Below, piece after piece: positions 28,550-39,304 of a stretch of 64,000 nt of DNA (position 1 is its first letter; each line of letters starts with the position of its first letter). The notes beneath the pieces are model-generated. The model was not told the DNA's origin. It saw only the letters and a program-made list of their open reading frames with translations, and ran no database searches. This DNA comes from Polyangiaceae bacterium (GTDB taxonomy: Bacteria; Myxococcota_A; Polyangia; Polyangiales; Polyangiaceae). Location of the stretch: contig JAQSWN010000002.1 of assembly GCA_029266615.1 (NCBI GenBank), positions 38,327-102,326 of the forward strand, read 5' to 3'. The translations under genes were made by a program, and so were the position numbers.

Positions 28550-29809
28550 GTGCGGCGGAGCGCGACTACGGCCTTGTCGCAGCAGCGCCCGAAGGTCGCG
28601 GCGTCCGTGAAAGAGAGCGACGCGGTGGACCGCCCCTCGGTGGCGTTCAACGAGCGGCTGAGCCTCGTCGCCGGCATGCTGCAGCGGTTTTCGTGGCAGA
28701 GCGCGGAGGCGGGCGGGGTTTTGCGCGTTCAGCTCGGCGGCACTATCGCCATCGATGACGCGGCCGCGCTTTGGAAGCGCATCATCGAGACCCTCGCGGA
28801 CGACTCGGAGGGCGTGCGCGCCGTCGAGCTCGACCTGTCGTCGGTTTCGATAATCGACGGCGCCTGCATGGCCCTCTTGACCCAGCTGCGGAGCGAGCTC
28901 TTGGCCCGCGGCACCACCTGCGAGTTCGTGGGTGGTAGCGGGGAAGTGCGACGCATCGTGGACCTCTACGGAGGTCGCACGAAAACGCGGCAGAAGCGCG
29001 CTCGACGCCAGCCGCTGAACGCGGTGGAGCAAGTCGGCAACGCGACACTGGGCGTCATCGCCGAGGTCCGGCAGATGCTGGACTTCATCGGCCAGCTTGC
29101 CGCCTCGACCGCTCACGTGATTCGACACCCCAAGCGGCTGAACTTGCGCGACGTGACTTTGACCATGGAGCGCGCCGGGGCGGACGCCGCCCCCATCGTT
29201 CTGCTCATCAATTTCTTGATGGGCTTCGTCATGGCCTACCAGAGCTCAGCACAGCTCAAGCAGTTTGGCGCCAATATCTACGTCGCCGACCTGGTCGGCG
29301 TGTCGATGACGCGTGAGCTCGGCCCACTCATGATGGCCATCATCATCTGCGGGCGTTCCGGCGCGGCCTTCGCGGCCGAGCTCGGCACCATGAAAGTGTC
29401 GGAGGAAGTGGACGCGCTTCGTACGCTCGGCTTCCTGCCGCTGCCTTTCCTCGTCATTCCGCGGATGCTGGGGCTGATCTTGGTCGCCCCCATCCTGGTG
29501 CTCATGGCGGACGCAATCGGCATCGTGGGCGGCGCGCTCGTGGCCATGCTCACCCTCGACATCGGTCCGACCACGTTCATGATCCAGCTGCAGAGCGCAG
29601 TCAAAGCGAGCGACGTCGCGTCGGGGGTGGTCAAAGGTATGGTCTTTTGCGGAACAATCGCGCTCATTTCTTGTCAGCAGGGCCTCGCTACTTCGGGCGG
29701 CGCCGAGGGCGTGGGGCGCCGAACGACGAGCGCCGTCGTCTCCATCTTGTTCGCGCTGATCGTGCTGGACGCCGTGTTCACGGTGGTGCTCGGAGCGTTC
29801 GGCCTATGA
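28550..29809 (+). CDS. mlaE: MlaE-type lipid ABC transporter permease with fused STAS domain
   Basis: The 419-residue protein joins two parts that are separate in E. coli. Residues about 55-145 form a STAS (MlaB-like) domain (VRAVELDLSSVSIIDGACMALL, GTTCEFVG). Residues about 165-419 form an MlaE permease with the signatures GFVMAYQSSAQLKQFGANIYVADLVGVSMTREL, ICGRSGAAFAAELGTM and ALRTLGFLPLPFLVIPR. With the next three genes it should make an inner-membrane MCE lipid transporter. The GTG at 28550 is the first in-frame start after a non-coding region; a ribosome binding site is not evident and a start a few codons inside is possible. The stop overlaps the ATG of the ATPase gene (ATGA). Confidence 0.92.
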   Translation: MRRSATTALSQQRPKVAASVKESDAVDRPSVAFNERLSLVAGMLQRFSWQSAEAGGVLRVQLGGTIAIDDAAALWKRIIETLADDSEGVRAVELDLSSVSIIDGACMALLTQLRSELLARGTTCEFVGGSGEVRRIVDLYGGRTKTRQKRARRQPLNAVEQVGNATLGVIAEVRQMLDFIGQLAASTAHVIRHPKRLNLRDVTLTMERAGADAAPIVLLINFLMGFVMAYQSSAQLKQFGANIYVADLVGVSMTRELGPLMMAIIICGRSGAAFAAELGTMKVSEEVDALRTLGFLPLPFLVIPRMLGLILVAPILVLMADAIGIVGGALVAMLTLDIGPTTFMIQLQSAVKASDVASGVVKGMVFCGTIALISCQQGLATSGGAEGVGRRTTSAVVSILFALIVLDAVFTVVLGAFGL

Positions 29810-30552
29810 AGCGCGCGCTCATCTCCGTGGAAGGCTTGCGTATGGGCCACGGAGAAACCGTGCTCTTGGAGGACGCCAGCTTCGAGGTAGCGCGCGGCGA
29901 CGTCTTCATCATCCTGGGTGGCAGCGGCTGCGGCAAGTCCACGCTGCTCCGCCACCTGATCGGTCTGGATACGGCGATGGCGGGACGCATCGTGGTCGCC
30001 GGTCGAACCCCGCGACTCGAAGGTAACGCGCCGCGCTACGGAGTGATGTTCCAGTCGGGGGCGCTCTTCGGATCCATGACCGTCGGCGAAAATGTCGCCT
30101 TCGCGCTGCAGGAGTGGACGCACCTGCCGGTCGAGGCGGTGCAGGCCATCGTACGGGCGAAGCTGGCCCTCGTCGGTCTGGAGGGTGCAGAAGACAAGCT
30201 GCCCGCCGAGCTGTCCGGCGGCATGCGCAAGCGCGCGGCCATCGCGCGTGCGATGGCGTTCGAGCCGAGCCTCATCTTCTTGGACGAGCCGTCGGCAGGG
30301 CTCGACCCGGTGAGCGCGGTGGAGCTAGACGAGCTGATTTTAGCCTTGAATCGCAACCTCGGGCTGACCGTCGTCATGGTGACGCACGAGCTCGAGAGCA
30401 TCTTCAAGGTCGGAAAGACCTGCATCATGCTCGACCGAGAGAGTCGCAGCATCATCGCCCGCGGCGAGCCCGAGCGGCTGCGTCGCGAAAGCGACGACCC
30501 GCGCGTGCGCCGCTTCTTCAACCGTGAAACGAGCATAACTCAGTGGCAGTAG
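29806..30552 (+). CDS. mlaF: MlaF-type lipid ABC transporter ATPase
   Basis: The 248-residue protein is the ATPase of the MCE transporter. It has Walker A GGSGCGKST, Q-loop in VMFQSGALF, signature LSGGMRKRAAIARAMA, Walker B LIFLDEPSAGLDP and the H-loop VTHE. The SGALF after the Q-loop and the GMRKR form of the signature are typical of MlaF. The ATG at 29806 overlaps the mlaE stop; the longer open frame upstream lies inside mlaE. It overlaps the next gene by 10 bp, so all four genes of this operon are coupled end to start. Confidence 0.95.
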   Translation: MKRALISVEGLRMGHGETVLLEDASFEVARGDVFIILGGSGCGKSTLLRHLIGLDTAMAGRIVVAGRTPRLEGNAPRYGVMFQSGALFGSMTVGENVAFALQEWTHLPVEAVQAIVRAKLALVGLEGAEDKLPAELSGGMRKRAAIARAMAFEPSLIFLDEPSAGLDPVSAVELDELILALNRNLGLTVVMVTHELESIFKVGKTCIMLDRESRSIIARGEPERLRRESDDPRVRRFFNRETSITQWQ

Positions 30553-31499
30553 GAACTAACCGTTGGAAGCTGGGCTTGTTCGTCATCACCGGGGTGGCCG
30601 TCGCCCTCGGCGCGCTGCTGCTCCTCGGCGCCAAAGCGCTGAGCCAAACGACGGTGGAGTTCGTGAGCTTCTTCGACGAGTCCGTGCAGGGGCTGGAGTT
30701 GGGCTCGCCGGTGAAGTTTCGAGGCGTCACGGTGGGGCGCGTCGCTCAGATCGACATCGCGGAAAATTTACGCCACGTCCAAGTAACGAGCCAGCTCAGC
30801 GTCGAGCAAGTAGGAAAGCTTCGCCTCGCGGTGAAGGAGGGAGGGACCTTGCTGCACCCTGATATGCGCGTTCAGCTTGCCCAGACCGGCATCACCGGCG
30901 TCAAGTTCCTGCTCATCGATTTCTTCGATTCCGCCAGCAACCCCGTTGTGCCGTTGCCCTTCAAACCGCCGCCCAACTACATCCCCACTGCGTCCTCGAC
31001 CATGAAGAACCTCGAGGATTCCGTGACAAGAACCGCCAATCGCTTCCCGGAAATCGCGGACGACGCGGCCCGAGCCGTGGCGCAAGTGCGCATGGTGGCC
31101 GAGCAGATCCAGGCCGGGAAATTGCCGGAGCGTGGCGCGGAAACGCTCTCCCACGCCAATGACGCCTTGCGCGAGCTCAACGCGCAGCTCAAAGCCATCA
31201 ACGCCGCCCAGCTCTCGAGCGAGGCGGAGAAGAACCTGCAAGAGTTCAACGGCGTGCTGGTGCGCACCAACGCGCTGCTCACGCGCCTCGATAGCGAACA
31301 AGGGTTGTTCCGAAACGCGGAGCGCAGCGCGGACGCGATCGGGGAAGTTGCACGTAACGCGCGCAGCCTGGGCCCGGAGCTCGAGCTTACCCTGCGCGAG
31401 ATCCGAGGTGCGGCGCGCTCAATCAAACGCCTGGCTGACGACCTAGACCGTGATCCGGACATGCTGCTCAAGGGCCGCGCCGTTAAGAGGGCACCGTGA
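30543..31499 (+). CDS. mlaD: MlaD-family MCE domain protein
   Basis: The 318-residue protein has an N-terminal transmembrane helix (WKLGLFVITGVAVALGALLLLG) and one MCE domain (about 37-115: VEFVSFFDESVQGLELGSPVKFRGVTVGRV is the core motif). A long helical tail follows with repeated polar heptads (ENLRHV to LADDLDRDPDML). It is longer than E. coli MlaD (about 183 residues) and more like the PqiB/YebT or mycobacterial type with a helical extension, which can form a tunnel through the periplasm. Start is GTG 30543, within the end of the ATPase gene. Confidence 0.92.
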   Translation: MAVGTNRWKLGLFVITGVAVALGALLLLGAKALSQTTVEFVSFFDESVQGLELGSPVKFRGVTVGRVAQIDIAENLRHVQVTSQLSVEQVGKLRLAVKEGGTLLHPDMRVQLAQTGITGVKFLLIDFFDSASNPVVPLPFKPPPNYIPTASSTMKNLEDSVTRTANRFPEIADDAARAVAQVRMVAEQIQAGKLPERGAETLSHANDALRELNAQLKAINAAQLSSEAEKNLQEFNGVLVRTNALLTRLDSEQGLFRNAERSADAIGEVARNARSLGPELELTLREIRGAARSIKRLADDLDRDPDMLLKGRAVKRAP

Positions 31500-32110
31500 G
31501 GCTGCTACTTTGGGGAGTGCTGTGCTGCGCCTTGCAGGCGAGCTGTGCGCTCACCTCGAAGGCGGACGCGCTGTCCCCCCGCTACTTCAATCCGCAGTCC
31601 GTCGGCGGAGTGCGCTCGGAGGCGGCGCCGCAGCCGTTCGAGCTCCGGCTCGGTCAGGTGTCCTCCGCTTCCCACTTGGACGAGCGAATCTCTTACCGAA
31701 TCAGCGCCGCCGAGGTCGGCTTCTACGACGACCGGCGTTGGACAGAGGTGCCGGAGGCGTTCCTCAGGCGTGCGCTCGAGCGCGAGTTGTTCGAGCAGCG
31801 GCGGTTGACGCGGGTGGTGGCCGGCGCCGCGCCAGTCCTCGACGTGGAGCTGACCGCCTTCGAAGAAGTGCGGCAGCGCCCTGAAAAGGTGCGCGTCACG
31901 CTGACGTTTGGTCTTCGTGACGAGCGTCGCTCGTTGTTGCAGCGCAGCCTGGAGCTGGAAGCGCCGCTACAGTCCGGGACCGAAGACGAGGCCCAGCGCG
32001 TGGCCCAGACACTGGCGACAACGCTCGCGCTCGCGGTTCGAACCATCGGTGCCGAGGTGGTTCAGCGCTTGGCGGAGCCTGCACCGGGCGCGAGCCCCGC
32101 CGCGCCGTAG
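31496..32110 (+). CDS. ABC-type transport auxiliary lipoprotein (PqiC/YmbA-like)
   Basis: The 204-residue protein starts at GTG 31496, overlapping the mlaD-like stop (GTGA). The signal peptide ends in lipobox LQASC (Cys17). The domain pattern fits the auxiliary lipoproteins that sit on the outer membrane above MCE tunnels: RYFNPQSVGG, FELRLGQV, DERISYRISAAEVGFYDDRRWTE, then ALERELFEQRRLTRVV. The strand LDVELTAFEEVRQRPEKVRVTLTFGLRD is the second conserved block. As the fourth gene of the operon it would pass lipid to or from the outer membrane. Confidence 0.82.
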   Translation: MRLLLWGVLCCALQASCALTSKADALSPRYFNPQSVGGVRSEAAPQPFELRLGQVSSASHLDERISYRISAAEVGFYDDRRWTEVPEAFLRRALERELFEQRRLTRVVAGAAPVLDVELTAFEEVRQRPEKVRVTLTFGLRDERRSLLQRSLELEAPLQSGTEDEAQRVAQTLATTLALAVRTIGAEVVQRLAEPAPGASPAAP

Positions 32111-32132
32111 GTCGGCGGATCCACAAAACGAA

Positions 32133-32171
32133 TCGAGGAGCTGCTCGCCCAAATGGCGAAGAGCTCCTCGA
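32133..32171. terminator. Bidirectional hairpin between convergent operons
   Basis: Outer arms TCGAGGAGCT (32133-32142) and AGCTCCTCGA (32162-32171) are perfect over 10 bp. Inner arms TCGCC/GGCGA (32145-32149, 32155-32159) extend the stem. It lies between the MCE operon and the end of the ACIII-caa3 operon and probably ends both transcripts. Confidence 0.7.
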
Positions 32172-32187
32172 ACGGTTCTTCGGAGGC

Positions 32188-32790
32188 TTACTTGCCGAGC
32201 TGCTGAGCGCGGTAGTCGTCCACCGACTGCTGATACTCACCGCGGTCCGTCGTCGCCATCGCCAAAAAGAGGATGAGGAAGAGAACGGACGTGAGGAACA
32301 AGACGAGGTTGAACTTCTTGTCCCACAGCAAGTGCATGAAGAAGGTGCACACTAAGATCGCCTTCACGGTCGCGATCACCATCGCGACGATGAGGTTGCC
32401 TTGCGCGCCGAGATCCACCGCCGTGACCGCCACCGTCGCGACCGTCAGCACTAGCAGCGCACCCAGCACGGCGATGAGCATCCACACCGGCATGGTGTGA
32501 GCCAGGCCGTGACCATGGTCGTCACCGTGGTCGTGGGCTCCGCGGTCGTGGCTCGTGTGCGCGGCGGCGACGGTCTTGGCTCTGTCCGCGTCGCTGGGCC
32601 GCTTCGTCGGCTCGTCCGGCTTGCCCCCCGACGCTATCTGCATGTCCGAAGCTTCTGCCTTGGTGGGCGTAGATTCTGTGGTTTGCACGGAGCCCACCGG
32701 ATCGTGGGCGGGCTTGCTCACCGGCGCGTCGCTGGCGACCCCGGTCATTTCTGCTTCGGGCTTCTCGCCCGCGGGCTTGTCGTCGCTCAT
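32188..32790 (-). CDS. ctaF: Cytochrome c oxidase subunit IV (caa3 type)
   Basis: The 200-residue protein is the last gene of the respiratory operon. Residues 95-185 hold three transmembrane helices with the CtaF/subunit IV motifs (LIVAMVIATVKAILVCTFFMHLLWDKKFNLVLF). The first 95 residues are a long hydrophilic extension ending in a His-rich stretch (HDRGAHDHGDDHGHGLAH), which is not part of the usual subunit of about 100 residues. Such a tail could bind copper or zinc; similar tails occur in CtaE and ActC of the same operon. It stabilises the oxidase in the known systems and has no cofactor. Confidence 0.88.
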   Translation of the reverse strand: MSDDKPAGEKPEAEMTGVASDAPVSKPAHDPVGSVQTTESTPTKAEASDMQIASGGKPDEPTKRPSDADRAKTVAAAHTSHDRGAHDHGDDHGHGLAHTMPVWMLIAVLGALLVLTVATVAVTAVDLGAQGNLIVAMVIATVKAILVCTFFMHLLWDKKFNLVLFLTSVLFLILFLAMATTDRGEYQQSVDDYRAQQLGK

Positions 32791-32803
32791 GAAAAGCTCG
32801 CCT

Positions 32804-33796
32804 TCAGTGAATCAGGTACAGCAAGGGGAAGAGGTAGATCCAGATCAAGTCGACCAAGTGCCAGTAGAGCGCCGTGAAGTCGATCGGTCCGAAGTAGTTG
32901 GGGCCGAACTGCCCCTTGGTCGCCTTCAGCAACATCCACACCCAGATGCCGATGCCGATGAGCACGTGGAAGCCGTGCAGGCCCGTCATGAAGAAGTAGA
33001 TGCCGAAGAATACGTGCGCCATCGCGGGACGCGAGATGTGCGCGGACGGATCCAAGGAGCGAGGACCAACGAGGCCGGCAGCGATCAGCGGCTCCAGCTC
33101 TTCCGGGGTCGGGCGCTCGATCGCCGTTTGCGCGGCGTCTGCTTCGACCTTCTGAGCCTCGTTGCCGGCGACGGGCGCGGGCGCGCCCTCCTTCTTTTGG
33201 TCGAGCTTGTGGAGCTTCTCCGCGTACTCGGCGGCTTCCGGGTGCTTGTCTCGGAAAGCGGCGAGCTCCCACACCGGCTCGGCCGGGTTGAAGTGCTTGC
33301 CCGGAAGCAGGCCGTCGTGAATCTTGTGCGAGTACTCGACGTACTTCACGACCATGAACGTGCAAGCGCACGCGATGGTGATGACGATGTTGAGCACCAG
33401 CTTGCTCTTCTCGGCCAGCTGCGCGTTGCGCACCGCCCACGCCGCCGTGAGGCTGGAGATGAGCAGCACGCACGTGTTGAGCGCGCCCATCTTCGTGTCC
33501 AGGAAGTAGTGCGCGTAGACGAACACTTCCGGGTGCATGGCGCGGTACACGGTGTACGCGCAGAACAAGCCCGCGAAGAACAACACTTCCGTCAGCAGGA
33601 ACAGCCAGATGCCGAGCTTGCCGGCGTCGAACTGCTGCTGAGGCGTATCGAAGTGATGGGCCAGATGCGGGTTGGCGGCGTGGATAGGATCGTGCGCCTC
33701 GTGACCATGGCCGTGGTCGTCGTGACCATGGCCGTGGGCGCCGGGCGGAGGGGGCGCCTTCTGGGGGGCCTGAGTGTCGGTGCTGGGTTCAGACAT
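32804..33796 (-). CDS. ctaE: Cytochrome c oxidase subunit III
   Basis: The 330-residue protein has the subunit III helices, beginning with KLGIWLFLLTEVLFFAGLF and ending with GFHVLIGIGIWVWMLL and FTALYWHLVDLIWIYLFPLLYLI. The conserved Glu of the second helix (LTEVLFF) is present. Two features are unusual: a His-rich N-terminal tail (HGHGHDDHGHGHEAHD, residues about 21-36) and a charged insert of about 80 residues in the middle (between KYVEYSHKIHDG and SAHISRPAMAH). The ATG at 33796 is chosen; the open frame upstream overlaps ctaD. Subunit III keeps subunit I active in turnover and lines the oxygen path. Confidence 0.93.
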   Translation of the reverse strand: MSEPSTDTQAPQKAPPPPGAHGHGHDDHGHGHEAHDPIHAANPHLAHHFDTPQQQFDAGKLGIWLFLLTEVLFFAGLFCAYTVYRAMHPEVFVYAHYFLDTKMGALNTCVLLISSLTAAWAVRNAQLAEKSKLVLNIVITIACACTFMVVKYVEYSHKIHDGLLPGKHFNPAEPVWELAAFRDKHPEAAEYAEKLHKLDQKKEGAPAPVAGNEAQKVEADAAQTAIERPTPEELEPLIAAGLVGPRSLDPSAHISRPAMAHVFFGIYFFMTGLHGFHVLIGIGIWVWMLLKATKGQFGPNYFGPIDFTALYWHLVDLIWIYLFPLLYLIH

Positions 33797-33810
33797 CGTA
33801 AAGTCCGGGC

Positions 33811-35484
<1,674 letters not shown>

Positions 35485-35495
35485 GGCTGGTCCTA

Positions 35496-36500
35496 TTACT
35501 TCAGGGTCTTGATGTATTCGATCAGGCCGTCGATGTCTTTGTCGCTCAACTTGCCCTTGTAGGTGGGCATGGAGGGAGCAAAGCCCTTCACGACCTTGGC
35601 CGACGGGTCCAAGATCGATTCGCGCAGGTAGTTTTCGTCGGCGACGTGGCTGGAGCCGTCGGCAAACGCCTCGTTCTTACCGAACAGACCCTTCCAGGTC
35701 GGCCCGATCTTCGGCGTTCCGTCGATGCTGTGGCACGTGTCGCACCCCTGCTGGGTGTAGAGCTTCTTCCCGCGCTCGGGACCGACGAGGGAGTCGGCCT
35801 TTTCGCAGGCGCCCTTCAGCCAGGTCTCGTACTCACCGGGCGCGTGCACGACTACGCGCGAGATCATGTCCGAGTGAGAGGTGCCGCAGTATTCGGCGCA
35901 GAAGACGGGGTACTCGCCGGCCTTGGTCGCCTGGAACCACAGGTCCGTGTAGCGGCCGGGGACCGCGTCCATCTTGGTGCGGAAGGATGGGATGTAGAGC
36001 GCGTGCAGCACGTCCACCGAGCTGATGATCATGCGCACCGGGCGATCGATCGGTACGTGCAGCGTGTCGTCGGTCAGTCCGCCTCGGGCGCACTTGTAGT
36101 CGAACGTCCACTTCCACTTCTGGCCGTTGGCTCGGAGCTCCATGGCCTCCTTGGGCGGCGTGCGCAGGTCCACGAAGCCCTTGAAGCCCCACACGAAGAG
36201 CGCGATGACCACGAACAAGGGGACGACGGACCAGGCAATTTCCAGGGCCGTGTTGTGCTCCGAGCTCGGCTCCGCGTGCTCGTTGGCGGCCCGCGACTTG
36301 GCCTTGTACTTCGTGGCGAAGTGAAACATCGCCACGACGATGGCGAGCGCCGTGAGGACGCTCATCCAAAGCAAGAAGTCCCACACCCAGTCGATGTTGC
36401 GCGTGGTCACCGACGCGTCGATGGGGAGCCAAAAGGAATCCGACGGCGCGCTCTTGGGGAGCTGCGGATCGGCCAGCAGGGCGAGCAGGTGAAGAGTCAT
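35496..36500 (-). CDS. ctaC: Cytochrome c oxidase subunit II fused to cytochrome c (caa3)
   Basis: The 334-residue protein has two transmembrane helices (about 38-60 and 88-108) and a cupredoxin domain with the CuA ligands His166, Cys201, Cys205, His209 and Met212 (motif [12 protein letters not shown]). A C-terminal class I cytochrome c domain carries the haem motif CDTCH (253-257) and a likely axial Met near MPTYKG. The fused cytochrome lets the oxidase take electrons directly from ACIII. The start is ATG 36500, overlapping the SCO stop by four bases (ATGA); the frame upstream of it lies within the SCO gene. No long signal peptide is seen before the first helix, though [10 protein letters not shown] may be a short one. 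Confidence 0.96.
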   Translation of the reverse strand: MTLHLLALLADPQLPKSAPSDSFWLPIDASVTTRNIDWVWDFLLWMSVLTALAIVVAMFHFATKYKAKSRAANEHAEPSSEHNTALEIAWSVVPLFVVIALFVWGFKGFVDLRTPPKEAMELRANGQKWKWTFDYKCARGGLTDDTLHVPIDRPVRMIISSVDVLHALYIPSFRTKMDAVPGRYTDLWFQATKAGEYPVFCAEYCGTSHSDMISRVVVHAPGEYETWLKGACEKADSLVGPERGKKLYTQQGCDTCHSIDGTPKIGPTWKGLFGKNEAFADGSSHVADENYLRESILDPSAKVVKGFAPSMPTYKGKLSDKDIDGLIEYIKTLK

Positions 36501-37354
36501 TGCGCTGTGCTTTCGACCAGGGCGCGCTTCTTGTCGCGCCGAATGAGAATCGTCAAAAATCCTGCGAGGACGACCAAGCTCACCGCGCCGCCGAGCTGCA
36601 TGATGCGGGCGGCGATGGGAGCGTAGCGGCCTTCCGAAGAGTCGTAGTGGAAACAGTAGAGGACGAGGCGATCCAGGCTGGACCCCACGCGACCCTCCGA
36701 GGCCTCGACGATGCCGAGACGGAGGGTTTTCTCCTTGTACTCGAGCCCGTAGAGGTAGCGCGCGACCTTGCCGTCCGGCGCTAGCAGCGTCAGCGCGGCA
36801 GGATGGATGTATTCCTGCCGAACTTCGTTGTAGCTGTAGGCAAAGCCGACGGCTTTGGCGAGCGCTTGCACGTTCGCTTCCGAGCCGGTCAGGAACGTCC
36901 AGCCACCTTCGCTCCCGGGGCGGTTGTACTGCGCCAGGTAGCGGGCCCGGAAGCGACGGGCGCTTTCGTCCGTTTCTTTCGGGTCGAGTAGGACCGTCAC
37001 GATGCGGAACTGCTTGCCCGCGGCGAAGTCCAACTTCTTCAAGCCTTCCACGAAGCCGGTCAGCTGCAAGCTGCACAGCATGGGACAGCTGGAATAGTTG
37101 AAGGTCAGGATCACCGGCACGTCTGCGTGCAGGTAATCCCCCAGCGTGACAGCCTTGCCGTCCTGATCCTTGAAGGCGAGGCCTTCCGGAACGCGCTCGC
37201 CCAGGTGCTCGATCACGTCAACGCCCTTGAGGCGCTTGGGTGCCTCCTCGGTGCGATCGGCCGCCTGCACCTGATCCGCCTGGGCGGCGGAGGTGAAGGC
37301 GAGCGATGCGGCCAGCAGGGCCCTCGCTCCGTAGTGGAGGAGGCGACTAACCAT
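36497..37354 (-). CDS. SCO1/SenC copper chaperone
   Basis: The 285-residue protein has an N-terminal signal or anchor (RALLAASLAFTSAAQA), a thioredoxin-like SCO domain with the copper-binding CPMLC (Cys90, Cys94) and the distal His in EYIHPAALTLLAPDG, and a C-terminal transmembrane helix (GGAVSLVVLAGFLTILI). SCO proteins deliver copper to the CuA site of subunit II, so its place directly before ctaC is as expected. The start is ATG 37354, inside the last codons of the preceding gene. It overlaps ctaC by four bases. Confidence 0.94.
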   Translation of the reverse strand: MVSRLLHYGARALLAASLAFTSAAQADQVQAADRTEEAPKRLKGVDVIEHLGERVPEGLAFKDQDGKAVTLGDYLHADVPVILTFNYSSCPMLCSLQLTGFVEGLKKLDFAAGKQFRIVTVLLDPKETDESARRFRARYLAQYNRPGSEGGWTFLTGSEANVQALAKAVGFAYSYNEVRQEYIHPAALTLLAPDGKVARYLYGLEYKEKTLRLGIVEASEGRVGSSLDRLVLYCFHYDSSEGRYAPIAARIMQLGGAVSLVVLAGFLTILIRRDKKRALVESTAQ

Positions 37355-37970
37355 TAGTTGGTGCGGGTGCGGGTGCGGCCGGAACAGGCGCGGGCTTCGG
37401 AGCGGGAGCCTTCTTCTTCTTCTCCTTGTCGCCCGTCTTCTCCTCGCCCTTTTCCTTGGGCTCTTCTTTGGGCTGGCCTTCGCCCGAAGATTTCGGCTCT
37501 GCGTGGACGGCCTCGTCGGCCGGCTTGAGGCCGGCTCCGCCCATGCCGCCGGCTCCGCCCATGCCGCCGGCTCCGCCCATGCCGCCGGCTCCGCCCACGC
37601 CACCAGTGCCGCCAGCGGCCGTAGCGCCGCCGGCGCCGCTACCACCACCAGCCGGAGCCGGTGGGGTCGCGCTGTTCGGGTCCTGCTTCAACCCTTGAAC
37701 GGTGAGCTCCATGGCGCGATCGATGGGCAAGGTAACCTTGCCGCTCGCGCGATCCACGTAGGCGGCGGGCGCGGCGAGCTTCGCGGTTTGGTCTGCGACC
37801 AGGTCCCGGTAGGCGCGGTCGGCGCTGACTTCCTTCTTCCCCAGCTCCTCCTGCATCTCTGTGCGGACGAGCGCGGTGACGACCAAGGCGATGCCGAAGA
37901 AGGCAATCGTGCCGACGGCTACGAGGGTTCCGAGCGCACCAGAATTGACGTTATCGGATTCGGTAGCCAT
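37347..37970 (-). CDS. Membrane-anchored protein of unknown function within the ACIII-caa3 operon
   Basis: The 207-residue protein has one N-terminal transmembrane helix (about 14-36: LVAVGTIAFFGIALVVTALV) and a short helical domain to about residue 100 (AYRDLVADQTAKLAAPAAYVD, VTLPIDRAMELTVQGL). The PIDRAM segment recalls the stretch before the haem domain in cytochrome subunits of such complexes, but no haem motif is present. The C-terminal half is low complexity: Gly-Gly-Ala-Gly-Gly-Met repeats, then Lys/Glu/Pro-rich sequence. It lies between actF and sco and overlaps sco by eight bases, so it is made with the complex. It may be an accessory or linker subunit; the family is unknown to me. 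Confidence 0.72.
   Translation of the reverse strand: MATESDNVNSGALGTLVAVGTIAFFGIALVVTALVRTEMQEELGKKEVSADRAYRDLVADQTAKLAAPAAYVDRASGKVTLPIDRAMELTVQGLKQDPNSATPPAPAGGGSGAGGATAAGGTGGVGGAGGMGGAGGMGGAGGMGGAGLKPADEAVHAEPKSSGEGQPKEEPKEKGEEKTGDKEKKKKAPAPKPAPVPAAPAPAPTNG
37543..37596 (-). repeat. Three perfect 18-bp tandem repeats in the coding sequence
   Basis: ATGCCGCCGGCTCCGCCC (plus strand) occurs three times without a mismatch at 37543-37560, 37561-37578 and 37579-37596, with a partial copy before it at 37531-37542. In the protein each unit is read as GGAGGM. Slippage here would change the linker length by six residues without a frameshift. Confidence 0.85.
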
Positions 37971-37973
37971 GGC

Positions 37974-39296
<1,323 letters not shown>

Positions 39297-39304
39297 GTCG
39301 TCTC

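Noticed and set aside
37531..37596. Possible CRISPR-like or mobile repeat
   Set aside because: The 18-bp units have no spacers and are read in frame as a GGAGGM linker, so this is coding low complexity.
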